A stretch of DNA of 64,000 nucleotides from Takakia lepidozioides (lineage: Eukaryota; Streptophyta; Takakiopsida; Takakiales; Takakiaceae): contig CM060734.1 of assembly GCA_030704615.1 (NCBI GenBank), positions 23,870,001 through 23,934,000 on the forward strand. Reading direction: 5' to 3'. The notes under the pieces are model-generated. The model saw nothing but the letters and a program-made list of their open reading frames with translations, ran no database searches and was not told the DNA's origin. The position numbers and the translations under genes are program-made. Shown piece by piece: positions 33,170 through 44,993 of this stretch (its first letter is position 1; every line of letters begins with the position of its first letter).

Positions 33170-34915
33170 AAATAGACCAGCTCCTGGGGGAAGGCAAAGC
33201 CCGCCTTCCCACCACCAGTCTCCGCTAAATATCTTCATCATGACTAAATCCATAGGGTTTCACCATTTCCTATTTTCCTCAAAGGCGTTACCTCTCTTTG
33301 CAGTGGATCCACTAACTTACCGCTCTACCTCATTCATAAGACTCGCCTCTTCTCTACGCGTCTTTTAAGCTATCTCTTGCTAATCTTTTTAGCGATCTAT
33401 GGGCGAATATGTTTTGCGACTGCTTGGTACCTCCTCTCTCACCGGGCCTGCCGCATCCAGCCTCAAGATGCTCGTTCCACCCGTCAACTCAAAGCTCACT
33501 ACACCAGCAGCTTCAAAGGCCACCTGATGGTATATACGCTTATCCATGTTATGTTTACTTTCTCGATTCTTACTCTGGCATTTTCAAGTTCCCCTTTTTG
33601 GCATTGGAAGGTCTACCACCCACCTCCTCTCTATTAGCTATAGAATGGTTACTCTACAGTTATGTCTACAGCGGCGCTCCACTCTACTTTGGGCAGACGG
33701 ATTCTTCCCCACCCCCCATCCGGTGCACAAACCGAGCATTCCCGTACGGTGCACAACTTTCAAGCAATGGCGTCTCCGACCTGACGAATCTTATGTACTA
33801 CAGTATGCCCATGGGGAGGGCAGCTGCCTATCTTGTGGCATGAAGGCAAGCCTCATCATTTGGTCCCCAAAGTCCCAGCCAATCCGCCGGCTCCAGCAAC
33901 CAGCAACTCAATGTCTACTCCCCATCAGGAAGCATACTTATCCCTCACTCATAATTGATACCTCCTTTATTACAATCGTTTCCGCACTTCTTACTTTGCG
34001 TTCTCTTCAATTCATGCCCTACAGTGCCCACACATATCACCACTAAAAGACTCTACTCAGTACTCAAGTGCTCGATCCTATTTGCCTGACTCATCCTCAA
34101 AATCTGCCCAACACCTCAAATCCTTTGCTCAAAAACCCCCCCTATATAGGTCCCAGCCATCGTCCAAGACCTTCTGCCCTACCATAACCCACCCCACTCC
34201 CACTCCCACTCCAGATCCCCACACCACCTATTTCACACCCTACTGCTGCACACTGAACCTTCTCAGCCTGCCTAAGCTCTCGATACCAGCGTTGCTTCCC
34301 TATTGGCACCTTGTTACACATACAGCCTCTCTGCTCTTGCCCACCGACTCTGCAAACTGCACCCACGACCACAGTATTCTATTAAATAAATCCCTCAATT
34401 GCCACATTTCCTATACTCTCTCCCTTCCACAGTTGCACTGCCCCGCCCTGCTTGATTACACAGCCACTTTGGCACCTCCCCCATACCCTTTATACTACAC
34501 CTCTCCCTCAATTCGCCCCAATACCCAGTTCACCCCCCCCCCCCTCACTTTTCCACAACACCAGAACTCTGACATGCATCAGCCTCTACCCCTGGCCTTT
34601 TTGTACCCCACAGTTCATTACCTCCCAGACATGCCACCCCCCCTTACTCTTTACAATACCCAACATCATAAAACAACCTACCAATTCCAGCCTATCTCTC
34701 CTCTCCCTCTTCTGCCAACGTGCCTGATCCCTCCATCCCCCCTTGTCACTTGGCCCCACAACTCTGCCTCTGGCCTGCTCCTGCTCACCACACTTGGTTC
34801 CCCAATTTATATTCCGTTGGCTTTTTCTCCCAGTATGTGCCCTTTACTCTCTTCCCAATAATAGGCCTTACAATGCCTTCACTGTATGCCCCATGTGCTA
34901 ACTCCTCTCTCTCTT
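33170..34915 (+). other. Pyrimidine-rich region with low-complexity open frames
   Basis: The plus strand is strongly C/T-rich, especially 33.9-34.9 kb. The longest frame (34,082-34,861, 259 codons) is Pro/Leu/Thr/His-rich without a recognisable domain and probably open because of composition. It abuts the truncated integrase end of the gypsy element near 34,920. Confidence 0.4.
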
Positions 34916-34920
34916 TTACA

Positions 34921-37918
34921 TGATACGACTCCTTGTGAATCGTAGCAAGATGAGTAGCAAGGTTTTCTGCAGCAGGGCTTCTAGCAGTCTTCATGTGGAA
35001 AGGGTTTGCTCGAGGACGATGACCATAATTGGAGAGAAATGGAGTTTGCTTGGTCGAAGAATGTATAGTGTTGTTGTAGGCAAACTCAGCCAGTGACAGA
35101 AGGTCCGTCCAATTATCTTAGTGATAATTTATCGTACAACGAAGATACTGCTCCAAAATCTGGTTTACGCGTTCGGTTTGACCATCAATATGTGGATGAT
35201 TAGCTGTAGAGAGGTTGATCTTAGTATCCAATATGTGAAATAATCCCCTCCAGAAATTTGATATGAACTGTGGTCCTCGATCAGATACGTTGTCCTTCGG
35301 GAGTCCATGAATGCGGTAGATATTATTGAGGAAGAGTCTTGCAGTTTCCTCGTCGGTAACCGTCTTATTACATGGAATGAAATGTGCCATCTTCGTAAAA
35401 CGATCTACAATAACAAGGATTGAATCGGTTCTCTTGGAAATTGGAAGGTCCGTAATAAAATCCATAGACACGGACGACCATGGACCCTTGGGAATGGGTA
35501 ATGGTTGAAGAAGGCCGTAAGGTCGATGTCGTGGTCCCTTCGCTCTAGCACATGTGTTGCAAGATTTTATAAATTCTTTCACGAGTTTCCACATCTGCGG
35601 CCACCAATAGTCCCTGGATATCAATTCCATTGTTTTGTTGAAGCCGAAATGTCCTGCAGCCGGAAGATCATGACATGTTTGAAGAATTCGAAGTCGTGTA
35701 GGTCCTGGAGGTACAGAGAGAAGTCCATTGAAATAAAATAAGTCATCTTTGAATTCGAAGTTGTTTGTAACATGTGGGTTGTCTCGAGGTCGATTTAGTT
35801 GACTTCGTAGTGTCGTAGCAAATTGGTCACTCTTCAGTGCTTCCTGAATCTCCTTTATGATCTCTACATCGTCATAGGTGGACATGGATAGCATATTCAC
35901 TTGGAGATTTGCTGGTTTCAAGACGATGGATTTTTGTTGGTCAAAAGCTGCATCCCCTTCTTTTGGCGCAAGATACGATCGTCGAGAAAGAGCATTTGGT
36001 TTTCCTTGAAGATGTCCGGGACGGTAAGTATTAACAAAATCAAACCTTGTTAGTGACATACTCCATCTTGTTTGACATCGATTCAAAACACGAGCACTCA
36101 TAAAATACTCGAGGTTTTTGTGATCGGTATAGACTGTGACCTGATGTTTAGCTCCCTCCAATAGATGACGCCACTCCTCAAAAACATCGATAATTGCTAG
36201 AAGTTCTTTGTCATGGATTTCATAATTGATCTCCGCAGCGGAAAATTTGCGAGAACGAAAACCAACAGGGTGAAGTCGGCCATCTGTACCGTATTGAGAG
36301 AGTACCGTGCCAAGTGCAAAGTCCAATGTATCTGCTTCCAAAAAGAATGGTTTAGATGGGTCTGCATGTACCAGTATTGGAGCCGTTGTAAATGCCTGCT
36401 TCAGCCTTTCAAATGCTTGGTCAGCCTTCTCGACCCATACAAATTTGTCCTTCCCTGTGAGTCGTGTCAATGGTGCAGCAATTTTGGAGTAGTCATTGAT
36501 AAAGATTCTATAGAAATTTGCAAATCCTAGAAAACATTGTACATCTCGGACCGAAGTTGGTTTAATCCACTCGATGATGGTTTGTATTTTCTTCTGATCC
36601 ATAAAGACTCATTTGTTGGAAATAATGTAGCCCAAAAATTCGACTTCAGATTGGTGGAAAAGACATTTTTCGAACTTGGCATATAGTCTTTTTTCCCTCA
36701 ATTTATCAAGGACAAGGCGTACATGACGACCATGTTCTTCTTCATTCTATGAAAATATCAAAATGTCGTCCAAATAGATGACTACAAAGTCATCTAAAAA
36801 TTCTCGAAAGATGTCATTCATCATGTGTTGAAAAATTGCTGGAGCATTTGTAAGACCGAAAGGCATAACACTGTATTCGAAATGTCTGTACCTTGTGCGA
36901 AAACAAGTCTTCCATTCGTCTCATTCTTTTATTCGTGGTTGTAAGCTCCTCTCAAGTCGATCTTTGTGAAAAAATTTGTTCGTCCAAGTTGTTCGAGGAG
37001 TCCGAAAATCAGCGGTAGTGGGTAACGATTTTTGATAGTGACTTTGTTGAGCCCACGATAGTCCACACACATGCGTAACGATCCGTTCTTCTTCTTCACA
37101 AATAAGATAGGTGCTCCCGCGAGTGATTTCGAATGTCGAATGAAATTCTTTGACAAATTTTCATCAATGTATTCGCGTAAAGCAGCCAGCTCCGTCTGAG
37201 ATAAATTGTAGATCGGGCCGAATGGTGGTTGAGCTCATTCTTGCAATTCAATTGCACAATCATAAGGTCGATAATCTGGCAACATGTCTGCATTTTTCTT
37301 CTCGAAGACATCTTTGAAATCTTGATATTGAGTGGGTAATGTCGAAGTACCGTGGTCTGTTGTGGTTTTGATCGGAGTCGCATAAAGTGCAAATGTCGCG
37401 TCTTTCTTCGTAGCTCTCATGAAGGCTCTAGCTCCAAGAAAAAGGGGTTGAATACCTTTGGTACTTTTGCATTTTTGTCTTGCCGAAATTTTTCGTGATC
37501 GCCAGTTGATGTCAGGATTATGAAGTACAAACCAGGGAAGTCCAAGGATCACAGGATTCGTAGGAGACTGGATGACATTGAAAACAATATGTGATGCTTG
37601 ATTTTTAAGCTTCACTTCAAGGGGTCGAGTTTCATGGTCAATATTTCCTGATGCTAACGGTCATCCATCGATGACTTCAATAGGGGCCAAGAATTTTTTT
37701 CTTACGAGCGTTAAATTGTATTGCTTCGCAAAGTCTTTGTCAATAAAACACGCTGAAGCGCCCGAGTCCAAAAGTGCTTCTACGGAGATATCTCGATTTT
37801 GCATCCTGATCTTTACTGGAACTGTGAAACAAGATACAGGGTCTGGAGGTAGAATTTTTAATTTTTTTTTGAGTAATTTGGGGTGTCCAGCCGCATGGTC
37901 CCTACTGTGACTGGACAT
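34921..37918 (-). pseudogene. gypsy pol: protease-RT-RNaseH-integrase, broken
   Basis: The protease active site is LLDSGASACFIDKDF (about 37,750-37,790). RT has [19 protein letters not shown] and the catalytic [12 protein letters not shown] (about 36,755-36,785). RNase H has YTDHKNLEYF. Integrase has the HHCC finger (GHFGFNKTMELISRDYWW to SCNTCARAKG), then MDFITDLP, VSDRGPQFISNFW and DGQTERVNQ. The longest open piece is 36,602-35,118, ending at a TAA in CTINYH-stop-DNWTDL. Coding continues to about 34,926. Stops or frameshifts also occur near 37,660, 37,237, 36,930, 36,750 and 36,605. Confidence 0.92.
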
Positions 37919-38950
37919 CTTCGTTTTCTGACCTCCTCGTATCGAACACTTGAGTTGTGTCCCGAGCTTTGAATCTTCTCTTGTTGGGGCAGTTTAATGT
38001 TATGTGATCATCTTCTCCACAATAAAGGCATAATCCATTTAAGCGCCGTCTTTGTTTTTCTTGTGGCGTCAATGGCTTAAATCGGACAACATCAATCTGC
38101 ATAGGATCATTACCGGATATCTGATGGATCGTTGTGTTTGGTGCCGTGGTAGTAGCGGCATGGTGCGTCGTCGACCATCCAGATCGCTTCTCTTGACGTC
38201 TTTCAAACAAACGATTATCGCATGCAATGACTTGGGTGATGAATTCGCTCAGTGTACTCACGTTTGACATCGTCAGCAATAAATCTTTTACATCCTCTTT
38301 TAGGCCACATCGAAACTGACTAATGAGACTCTTCTAATTTCAGTCGAGGTCGTACGTAAGTTGTCGAAATTCGGCAGCATAAACGGAAGCTAGATGTGCT
38401 CCTTGTCGAAGATTTTGCATCTTTGTCTCTGCAACTCTCTCTCTATTATTCTCTCCAAACGTTGCAGTGAACTCGGACATGAATGCTTCAAAATTGTATA
38501 GTAAATGCGAAATTTTCTCTAATAGCGGTGCAAACCAAGATAGGGCAGTGCCTGATAGAAGGGTGCCCACGAATCCCACTTGAATACCTTCATCAGGGTA
38601 GCGTTGTGGATGTAGTCGTAGGAACAATCGTACTTGTTGAACAAAACCGCGAAATTTTGATCTCGTCCCATCAAATTTTTCGGGCATGCTGACCTTTGGT
38701 TCCCTTGTAATCTGTTGAAGATTTGGAGGAACCGTGGCAGTAGGATTTGTTGTAGTAGAGACTCGTAAGGTTGAAGATCCATTGTTCGACTCCTTCAACT
38801 CTGAAATTTGTTGTTACAAATTGTTGAGAGCGTTGCTAAGATCTTGAGACTGATCAGCTTGTAGTTAGGCAGTAGAGGCACGAAGTTCTTGCATCTGGAG
38901 CTGAAGACTCTACAATGTGGCGACCATTTCCGCAAATGTACCTTCCATCT
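37902..38950 (-). pseudogene. gypsy gag with CCHC zinc knuckle, broken
   Basis: Two open pieces (38,798-38,340 and 38,279-37,902) separated by stops. The first has KFDGTRSKFRGFVQQVRLFL, typical of gypsy gag capsid. The second has CLYCGEDDHITLNC (about 37,989-38,030), the nucleocapsid knuckle. The N-terminal part from about 38,950 (MEGTFAEMVATL) contains several stops. Confidence 0.88.
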
Positions 38951-38986
38951 TAACTAACTAAGGAACAAACTTCAGTCTCGCCAAAC

Positions 38987-39601
38987 TGTCAAGGACGAGA
39001 ACATGACTGAACATAAAGAAGAGATCAGACTAGAGGTACAAGACTAGACAAGAAGTCAAGGTCGGCATGGCCGTATGCACGATGAGTAAATAGGAATCAA
39101 GATGATCTTTATAACAATGAACAAAAGTACAAGATATTGGAACACGACTTGAATACTGGAATGCTGGAAACTAGACTGGAGTACCAGATACTGGAAATTG
39201 GGCTAGAGTACTGGGAACTGGAAACAAAAGTAGCTTGAACTGGTGTTGGCGAGACTGAAGAGTGTCCAGTCTCGCCTCCTATATATACTGGCTACTAAGA
39301 AGCTTCCCCTATGGAGGTTTATTGCTGGAGAAGTTTCCAAGATTAAACAAAGGTTTCTTGATGAAGAAGCTTCCTTAAACAAATGAGATATCTTGATGGA
39401 GAAGTTTCCTCCAAAGGAAGCTTCCTGAGCAGTCAAGTTACTCTTGGTAATTTGGTAAACTCCCGGTAATTTGGTAAGTACTGGTAAATCATGGTAGATC
39501 ATGATAAATCACGGTAAATCATGGTAACTTCCGATAACATGGTAACTTGGTAACTTTCGGTATTTATTCCTGGTAAGTTCCTCTGGGCTATGTCCGTGAC
39601 A
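38987..39601 (-). repeat. 5' LTR of the gypsy element
   Basis: 615 bp, starting TGTCACGGAC and ending CCTTGACA on the minus strand (TGTCA/TGACA ends). TATATATAGGAGG near 39,280 may be the promoter TATA box. A related lone LTR lies at 25,785-26,280 in the opposite orientation. An internal CCTTGAC occurs again near 39,056, suggesting a short duplication at the LTR end. Confidence 0.82.
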
Positions 39602-39696
39602 GCGACCTCCGGACGTTCAAGTAAACCATTCACTGGACCTAGTATCAAACGTTCGGACTTCGGAGGTTGCATGTGCACATGTTACTTACAGACTCA

Positions 39697-39841
39697 TGCA
39701 TCTCATGGTAGTGTCGCACATCCGAATGAGATGTGGGACGTTAGTTGTTTAACTCGTACTAATACATCATTTTCTCAGATTCCTATCAGAAACGTTGGAA
39801 CATTACAAATATAAACAGTGAGACAATACACAAATCATTTA
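39697..39841 (+). repeat. Dispersed repeat, copy 2 (SINE-filled site)
   Basis: Matches 26,303-26,460 in the same orientation. The SINE at 39,854 entered its right part. Confidence 0.7.
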
Positions 39842-39853
39842 TGTTGCGATGAC

Positions 39854-40027
39854 GACAACCAGCATGAAGCCCAGTGATAATGGGCACATACCACGTTGGA
39901 TGTGGTTGTGGGTTCAAACCACGGTCTGGTGTGTCATGAAGGTGTCCACCTTTCAGCTGGAAGGCAGTAGCCCTTGTGGTGAAGTGACACCATAAGTTAC
40001 GCTCCCTTCGGGAGGCGTTCTACTTGC
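39854..40027 (+). mobile_element. tRNA-derived SINE with 12-bp target duplication
   Basis: The head GACAACCAGCATGAAGCCCA (A box, tRNA-like, overlapping the end of the duplication) and GTGGGTTCAAACCACGG (B box) are followed by a body with GGTGTCCACCTTTCAGCTGG and GTGAAGTGACACCATAAG and a CTCCCTTCGGGAG hairpin near the 3' end. TGTTGCGATGAC is present at 39,842-39,853 and 40,028-40,039. The related locus at 26.3-26.46 kb lacks the insert. Confidence 0.93.
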
Positions 40028-40175
40028 TGTTGCGATGACAGGTGCCAGGGTCGAGCATATGCAATGTAATATTTACAATGGGACTTTATTTATTACATGC
40101 ACGATCAAAATTAAGTTCTGTCTTCACAAATGAACCATTGTACCGCTGCAAATCTCATATCTACGAGACTATGGT

Positions 40176-42056
40176 CTACTCCGTCCTATATACGTCTTTG
40201 GGCTCAGGCCAATTGAATGGCTTGCCCATGAACCGACATACTACCTGGGCTAATGTGACTCTTTCTTTCTTGGTGTTGTCGTACAACCTTCGTAGCATTG
40301 AATCCCAACAACATCCCGTAAAGTCCTTGAACATATTTTGATCATAATGAGCGCCGCCATGTATTCATACCGCTATCTTCCCAACGGCAAAGGCCTCCGA
40401 CGTCATGTCTTGGGGGGGGGGGGGGGCGGGCATTCGCATTAAGAACCGATGCAATATCTTTTTCCACCCACCATCTTTTCGTGAGTTCCCGGTCCAGCTT
40501 GTCTTGGTTTTCAAACTGGTACGACGAGGCTTTGCGTATGTCCAATGGGGTGACGAAGCCCCAATCACACACCCCAATCTTGATCTCTTCGGTGCCATCT
40601 GGAAAATGCAACAAGATGTTGTCGGAGGACAAGTCGTTGTGCATGACACCGTTCTTATGGACAACATTCATGATGCACAGCAGTGCCCATGCAAGTTTAC
40701 TGCGCAATTTCCGGAAACAAAGCAAGCGATCGCATTCCTGGGACTCTGCTTTCGTTTTTTTTTTTTCCAGAATCACCCTGTTGTTCCTATCGTTGCCCCA
40801 TTTTATGTCAAGGTTCATCATGTCGCGTATTGTCTCCCCATTCCACCAGCGAGTGTAACCTTCTACCTTACGTGCATTCACTACAAAATATGAGATAACA
40901 CCCGGATGCTGGAACTTCACTGCCAAACACTCGTCGTTATTTTGTCTCAGCGTCTTTTCTGGATTTTTGGACTTGGGTTTTTTTTTCCGCTAGCTCCCAA
41001 CGCTCCGATATTCTAGAATCGCCAACAATCCTACACTGACGGACCTTAGCATACCCTCCTTCTTTGTAAGGGCCAATCTCTACCACCTTCGCACTTGAGT
41101 TCACGTAGTAAAGACCAGTTGTGCCTCCCCCGCCTGATGACCCCGTCTTCCAAGGGACAGCCCTAGTCCGGCGATGTGAATTCTGACTTGCCGAATAAGC
41201 CCAATACTCGACACGCCGCATTAACTCAACTTCGGCGGAGGGCACTCGACCCTCGGTTGTTCTACCCTTCCATGTCGTCATTAGCTGCCTCAAATTCCAC
41301 GTGGCGTCTTTCGCCCTGGTTTGGATCCACCGATTGAAATTCAACTTGTCCCCGTCCACCATCCACTTAACCCCCGCCAAAGCGTCCGTCATTTTTCTCT
41401 CCATATTCTACTGGAAAATCTGAAACCCCTCCCAACCATGCCTAACATAAGCACTCTGCAGCCTCATCATGTCCCTACCCCTGAAAAAATATATATATAT
41501 ATGACGCCTCTCGAAGGCTCCCGAAGGGAGCGTAACTTATGGTGTCACTTCACCACAAGGGCTACTGCCTTCCAGCTGAAAGGTGGACACCTTCATGATA
41601 CACCAGACCGTGGTTTGAACCCACAACCACATCCAACGTGGTATGTGCCCATTACCACTGGGCTACATGCTGGTTGTCAAAATAATTACCTTTGAAATAA
41701 TTAACTACCACTTCTTTCACCCTATCCAAGGCATCCGGTCCCGGGTAGTCTTGCTTGTTGACCTGGCTATCCCGCTCGTGGGCACGTTTTCTCTTCCTCC
41801 GACCCCCAGACGAAACCCCGTCCAAGAATTTGAATTCACAACCCCCGACATTGTATAAACTTTTGCCCACTACAGGGGACAAAACTTTAGAAAACGGCAA
41901 TGGATGCGTGTGGATGGTATCTTCGTAGTTTTCGCAAAAAAACAGGTCACCAGAGAACGAAAAACGGCAAAATGGTGCTACGATGATTGAACCGTGAACA
42001 AGGGTGTGGGACTGACCAATAAAAAACCGACAACCCCCCCCCCCACATACACACAC
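40176..42056 (-). pseudogene. Protein kinase-like gene, broken and split by a SINE
   Basis: The N-terminal part is at 42,056-41,680 (RKRKRAHERDSQ, DALDRVKEVVVNYFKG). After a SINE, coding resumes at about 41,480 and reaches the glycine-loop region YKEGGYAKVRQC. The VAIK-type lysine is in CLAVKFQHPG (about 40,905-40,930), the catalytic loop is HNDLSSDNILL (about 40,610-40,641), and DFG is replaced by DWG (VCDWGFVTP). The C-lobe continues past a 15-G run to KPFNWPEPKDVYRTE with a stop at 40,176. Frame breaks: a 9-T run at 40,978-40,986 (one base too many), the G run at 40,412-40,426, and a TGA near 40,360. I recognise kinase motifs but not the subfamily. Two of the breaks are in homopolymers and could be assembly errors. 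Confidence 0.75.
41485..41678 (-). mobile_element. tRNA-derived SINE inside the kinase-like gene
   Basis: The minus strand starts GACAACCAGCATGTAGCCCA and has GTGGGTTCAAACCACGG and the same body as 39,854-40,027, ending at about 41,503, then an (AT)n tail to 41,485. Target duplication is unclear: A/T-rich on both sides. Confidence 0.9.
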
Positions 42057-42364
42057 AAAAAATCACCTTCGCACGTCCCGTTGGCAGTGCCAAACAACGA
42101 AGTCCGAAAGGACTACAGGATGCCAAAGAACCACACCACGAGAGGGTCAAAAGTGATCAGAAAGGGAGGGGAATGGTTTATATAGCCCCCCCCCAAAAAA
42201 TGACATTATGCTTGAAAATACACGACAGGCCAGTGGCGCCTCGCCACGTGTCAGCGCGGCACGACTGGCCAGTCGCACCTCACCACGCGCACCCACATGG
42301 GAGAGGTCAAGGTTCAAAACCACTCCCCCCCCCTCCTCTTCCATTTCTTTCGTTTTTCCTGACC

Positions 42365-42460
42365 CGTGGCGCCTCGCCTCTGAATGAGCGTTGCCCTCTA
42401 GCAACTCTCCAGGCCAAGTCACTGCAGTTGTGAATGCTACTAGTGTCAGCATCTTGGATT
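42365..42460 (-). mobile_element. Fragment of the 30.6-33.1 kb retroelement
   Basis: The minus strand reads ACTTGGCCTGGAGAGTTGCT and GAGGGCAACGCTCATTCAGA, closely matching 32,916-32,990 (plus). About 95 bp, not coding. Confidence 0.7.
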
Positions 42461-42481
42461 TCCAAAAAAAAAAAAAAACAT

Positions 42482-42600
42482 GCGACCGCCGCATGGCGGT
42501 CGCTATATTAAAAAAAAAACAAATAAGAGCGACCGCCACATGGCGGTCGCTTCATTATTTAAAAATATATTAAATAAGCGACCGCCAAACGGCGGTCGCT
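42482..42600. repeat. Tandem palindromic hairpins, left block (3 units)
   Basis: Three perfect inverted repeats of GCGACCGCC and GGCGGTCGC with 4-base loops (GCAT, ACAT, AAAC) at 42,482-42,503, 42,529-42,550 and 42,578-42,599. Two of them extend by one more A/T pair. Spacers are A/T-rich, about 25-27 bases. The same hairpins continue at 44,994-45,344. Confidence 0.95.
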
Positions 42601-42649
42601 TTATTTAAGAATCAAAATCAAATAGGGCTTACCTTTCCCTTGACCTAGT

Positions 42650-44990
42650 TCAATATGCTAAGAGAGCCCCTCGAGAACCAATACCCTTATGCTTTGACCA
42701 TGCACCAATTACCCTCTCCATAACCCTACCGGACTCTTACAGAAGGGGTAGAGGCCTTTACAAAATAAATAAAGCCAGAAACAACCTTGACATTCATCAC
42801 AAAATCCAGGAGAGGAAGTGGAAATTGCAGGCGGGTGTCAATTGGTCCACAAAAGGAGAAAAAATGAATAAATATTTTTTCGACAAGACAAGATTGAGAT
42901 GTGTCTCTCAAACAATTTCTTAGCTCATTGAACAGCCATCAGGCACTTCAACTTCTACACCAAAGGCCATGGCCATGCTGGCTGGCAGACACTTCCATAC
43001 GTTTTTTAAAAGTGACCTCGACTCCTTGCAACCAACAGAAGAACAAACATCCTGTTTGATACACACCCCTACCCTGCTATCCAACCAGTTCGCTTCCCAA
43101 CTAGAAGGAGAGTTCACAAATATAGAGCTGGGTGAAGCATTATCCAAACTACAGAACAACAAATCTCCAGGCATAGACGGTTTATCAGTGGAATTTTACA
43201 AAGCATTGTGGCCGGAAATCTCAAGGGATTTCACTGCAATGGCAAACCACGTGTTTCAACGGGGACACATGCCCCCTATTATGACACAAGGAGTTATACC
43301 CTTACTCTATAAAAATGGTGATAGAATAAACATATCCAATTATCGGCCCATAACCCTCCTCAATGTAGCTTACAAGATAGTGACGAAGGCACTGGCCCTT
43401 AGATTGCAGCCTCTCCTTCCAACTATAATTAGGCCAAATCAAACAGGGTTTATCAAGGGTAGATACATATTGGATAACCTCCTTCTAGCCCAGGAAATTC
43501 CAGACTTCGCTGCTAGAATAAACCAAGCTATTGTCCTCCTCATTTTAGACTTTGAGAAGGTTTTCGATCGTGTTGAATGGTCATACCTGCTGGCAGCCCT
43601 GGCCAAATTGGGTTTTCCCCAATCCTTTTGGAAATGGGTCAGGATATTACTCACCGATGCATCTAGCAGAATCTCAATCAATGGGCATTTATCAACTTCG
43701 TTCCCTCTACAACGTTCAGTGAGGCAAGGGTGTCCCCTCTCACCGTTCCTGTTTCTGGCGGTAGCAGATACACTAGGCTATATGCTACAGCAAAATCAGT
43801 TTATAAAGGGCCTCAGGATCAACTACATTACCAGGCAGTACAATTTCTTGGTAGACTCGATGTTTGTTGATGATACCTTTTTAATGTTGCAAGCCACTCC
43901 GGAAAACTTGGACCAGGCAGGGTTTACCTTGAACAAGTTTTGTGCAGCATCTGGATTCAAAGTAAACTGGAATAAGACTTCGGGTGTTAATAGAGTTCTC
44001 AAAGTTGGGGAATACCTACAGTTCCAGGGAGCCCTCTTGTGTGCTTGCTGTTCCATTGCAGTATTGGAATCCATCGAACATTGCCTTCTCTCATGTCAAG
44101 CACCAGCCAAAATCTGGCCATATGTTAAGTCATTCTTTACATATTGGGATAGAAGATAGCTCACGGATACAGACCTCCTTCTTAACTATGACCCAGCTTC
44201 CAAGAATAGAACCCTAAATTGCCCAGTGTTTGAAACCATCAGAGCCTCTACAATGTAGCACTTATGGAAACTACGTTGTAAGAACACTTTCTAAGGCCAC
44301 ACAACAACAACATCCTCTCTCCTTGCCACCGTTTTTTGGGACTTACAAACTGAGGCTAGGAAAGCATGGGGCAAACTCTGTGCAAACATTGAAGGTGATG
44401 TCACGAATGCAGTTGCGCTCCATAGGAAGTTTCAACACACCTGGGGCAGACAGGGCCTCATATGCAGCAGCCCTGTGCAAGACAAATGCAGCTGGAACGA
44501 GCTCCCCTCTTCGTGCACCACTCCACTCTTTCCCCAGAGTTTGAACGGGACATTAACTGGAAACATCAAAAGCCTTCATCGACTGCTTCTAAGCTGCACT
44601 ATAGATAGATCTCTGTCTCAGCTCCCCCATATTCAAAGATCTTCTTACTCTCTCCCGACATCGCTCTCCCTGCATCATCGTAGACAGGGTAGAGTATGCG
44701 TTGTTAAGATTTAGGTCTCGGGCAAAGAGCCCTGTTTTTTGGTCTCTTGTACTTTCCTCCAATCGTAGGTGTTTGGCTCCTGGATCACGGATCTTTGTGT
44801 AAGTGTCCATCACTAGAGGCACGGTATTTTGTTCTACAGACTTAATCTCCATCAGGAGATGATTGGCTCTTAATACACTGAATACGGTGTGTGTGCCTTA
44901 TGGCGACAACGGGGTTTTAATTTTTTTCCCCTCAATAATTATCAATAAAGTAACCAGGGATTCAATTTAAAAAATAATAAAAAATAAAAA
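42650..44990 (+). mobile_element. L1-type LINE, 5'-truncated, ends in an A-rich tail
   Basis: Sequence from just before RT to a 3' region with GCCTTATGGCGACAACGGGG and an A-rich tail (about 44,965-44,992). The same tail motif occurs at 59,960-60,082 and, in reverse, at 55,975-56,070. The endonuclease is missing. The element separates two blocks of the hairpin array. Confidence 0.82.
42969..44159 (+). pseudogene. L1 reverse transcriptase (RVT_1 with zf-RVT remnant)
   Basis: RT motifs in order: LQNNKSPGIDGLSVEFYKA, VIPLLYKNGDRINISNYRPI, NQTGFIKGRYILDNLL, LILDFEKVFDRVEW, SVRQGCPLSPFLFLAVA, and the catalytic box as FVDD instead of the usual FADD. The frame then jumps from the thumb to CACCSIAVLESIEHCLLSC, the zinc-binding C-terminal segment, so an internal part is deleted. 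Coding upstream of 42,969 (KIQERKWKLQAGVNWSTKGE, 42.81 kb) is cut by a stop near 42,920. Downstream, 44,340-44,600 resembles the segment at 56.2-56.6 kb (minus). Confidence 0.9.
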
Positions 44991-44993
44991 TAA

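Larger units (their letters stand above)
34921..39601 (-). mobile_element. Ty3/gypsy LTR retrotransposon, one LTR, truncated in integrase
   Basis: Order on the minus strand: LTR (39,601-38,987), gag, protease, reverse transcriptase, RNase H, integrase. This order (integrase last) is the Ty3/gypsy type. Homology ends near 34,921 inside integrase, so the 3' end and second LTR are missing. Many stops and frameshifts make it non-autonomous. Confidence 0.93.

Noticed and set aside
34082-34861. 259-codon plus-strand protein gene
   Set aside because: Low-complexity Pro/Leu/Thr composition follows from the pyrimidine-rich strand; no domain or intron signals.
39854-41678. Functional tRNA genes at the SINE heads
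   Set aside because: A and B boxes are present but a complete cloverleaf with acceptor stem is not, and the same head is fused to a constant SINE body in three places.
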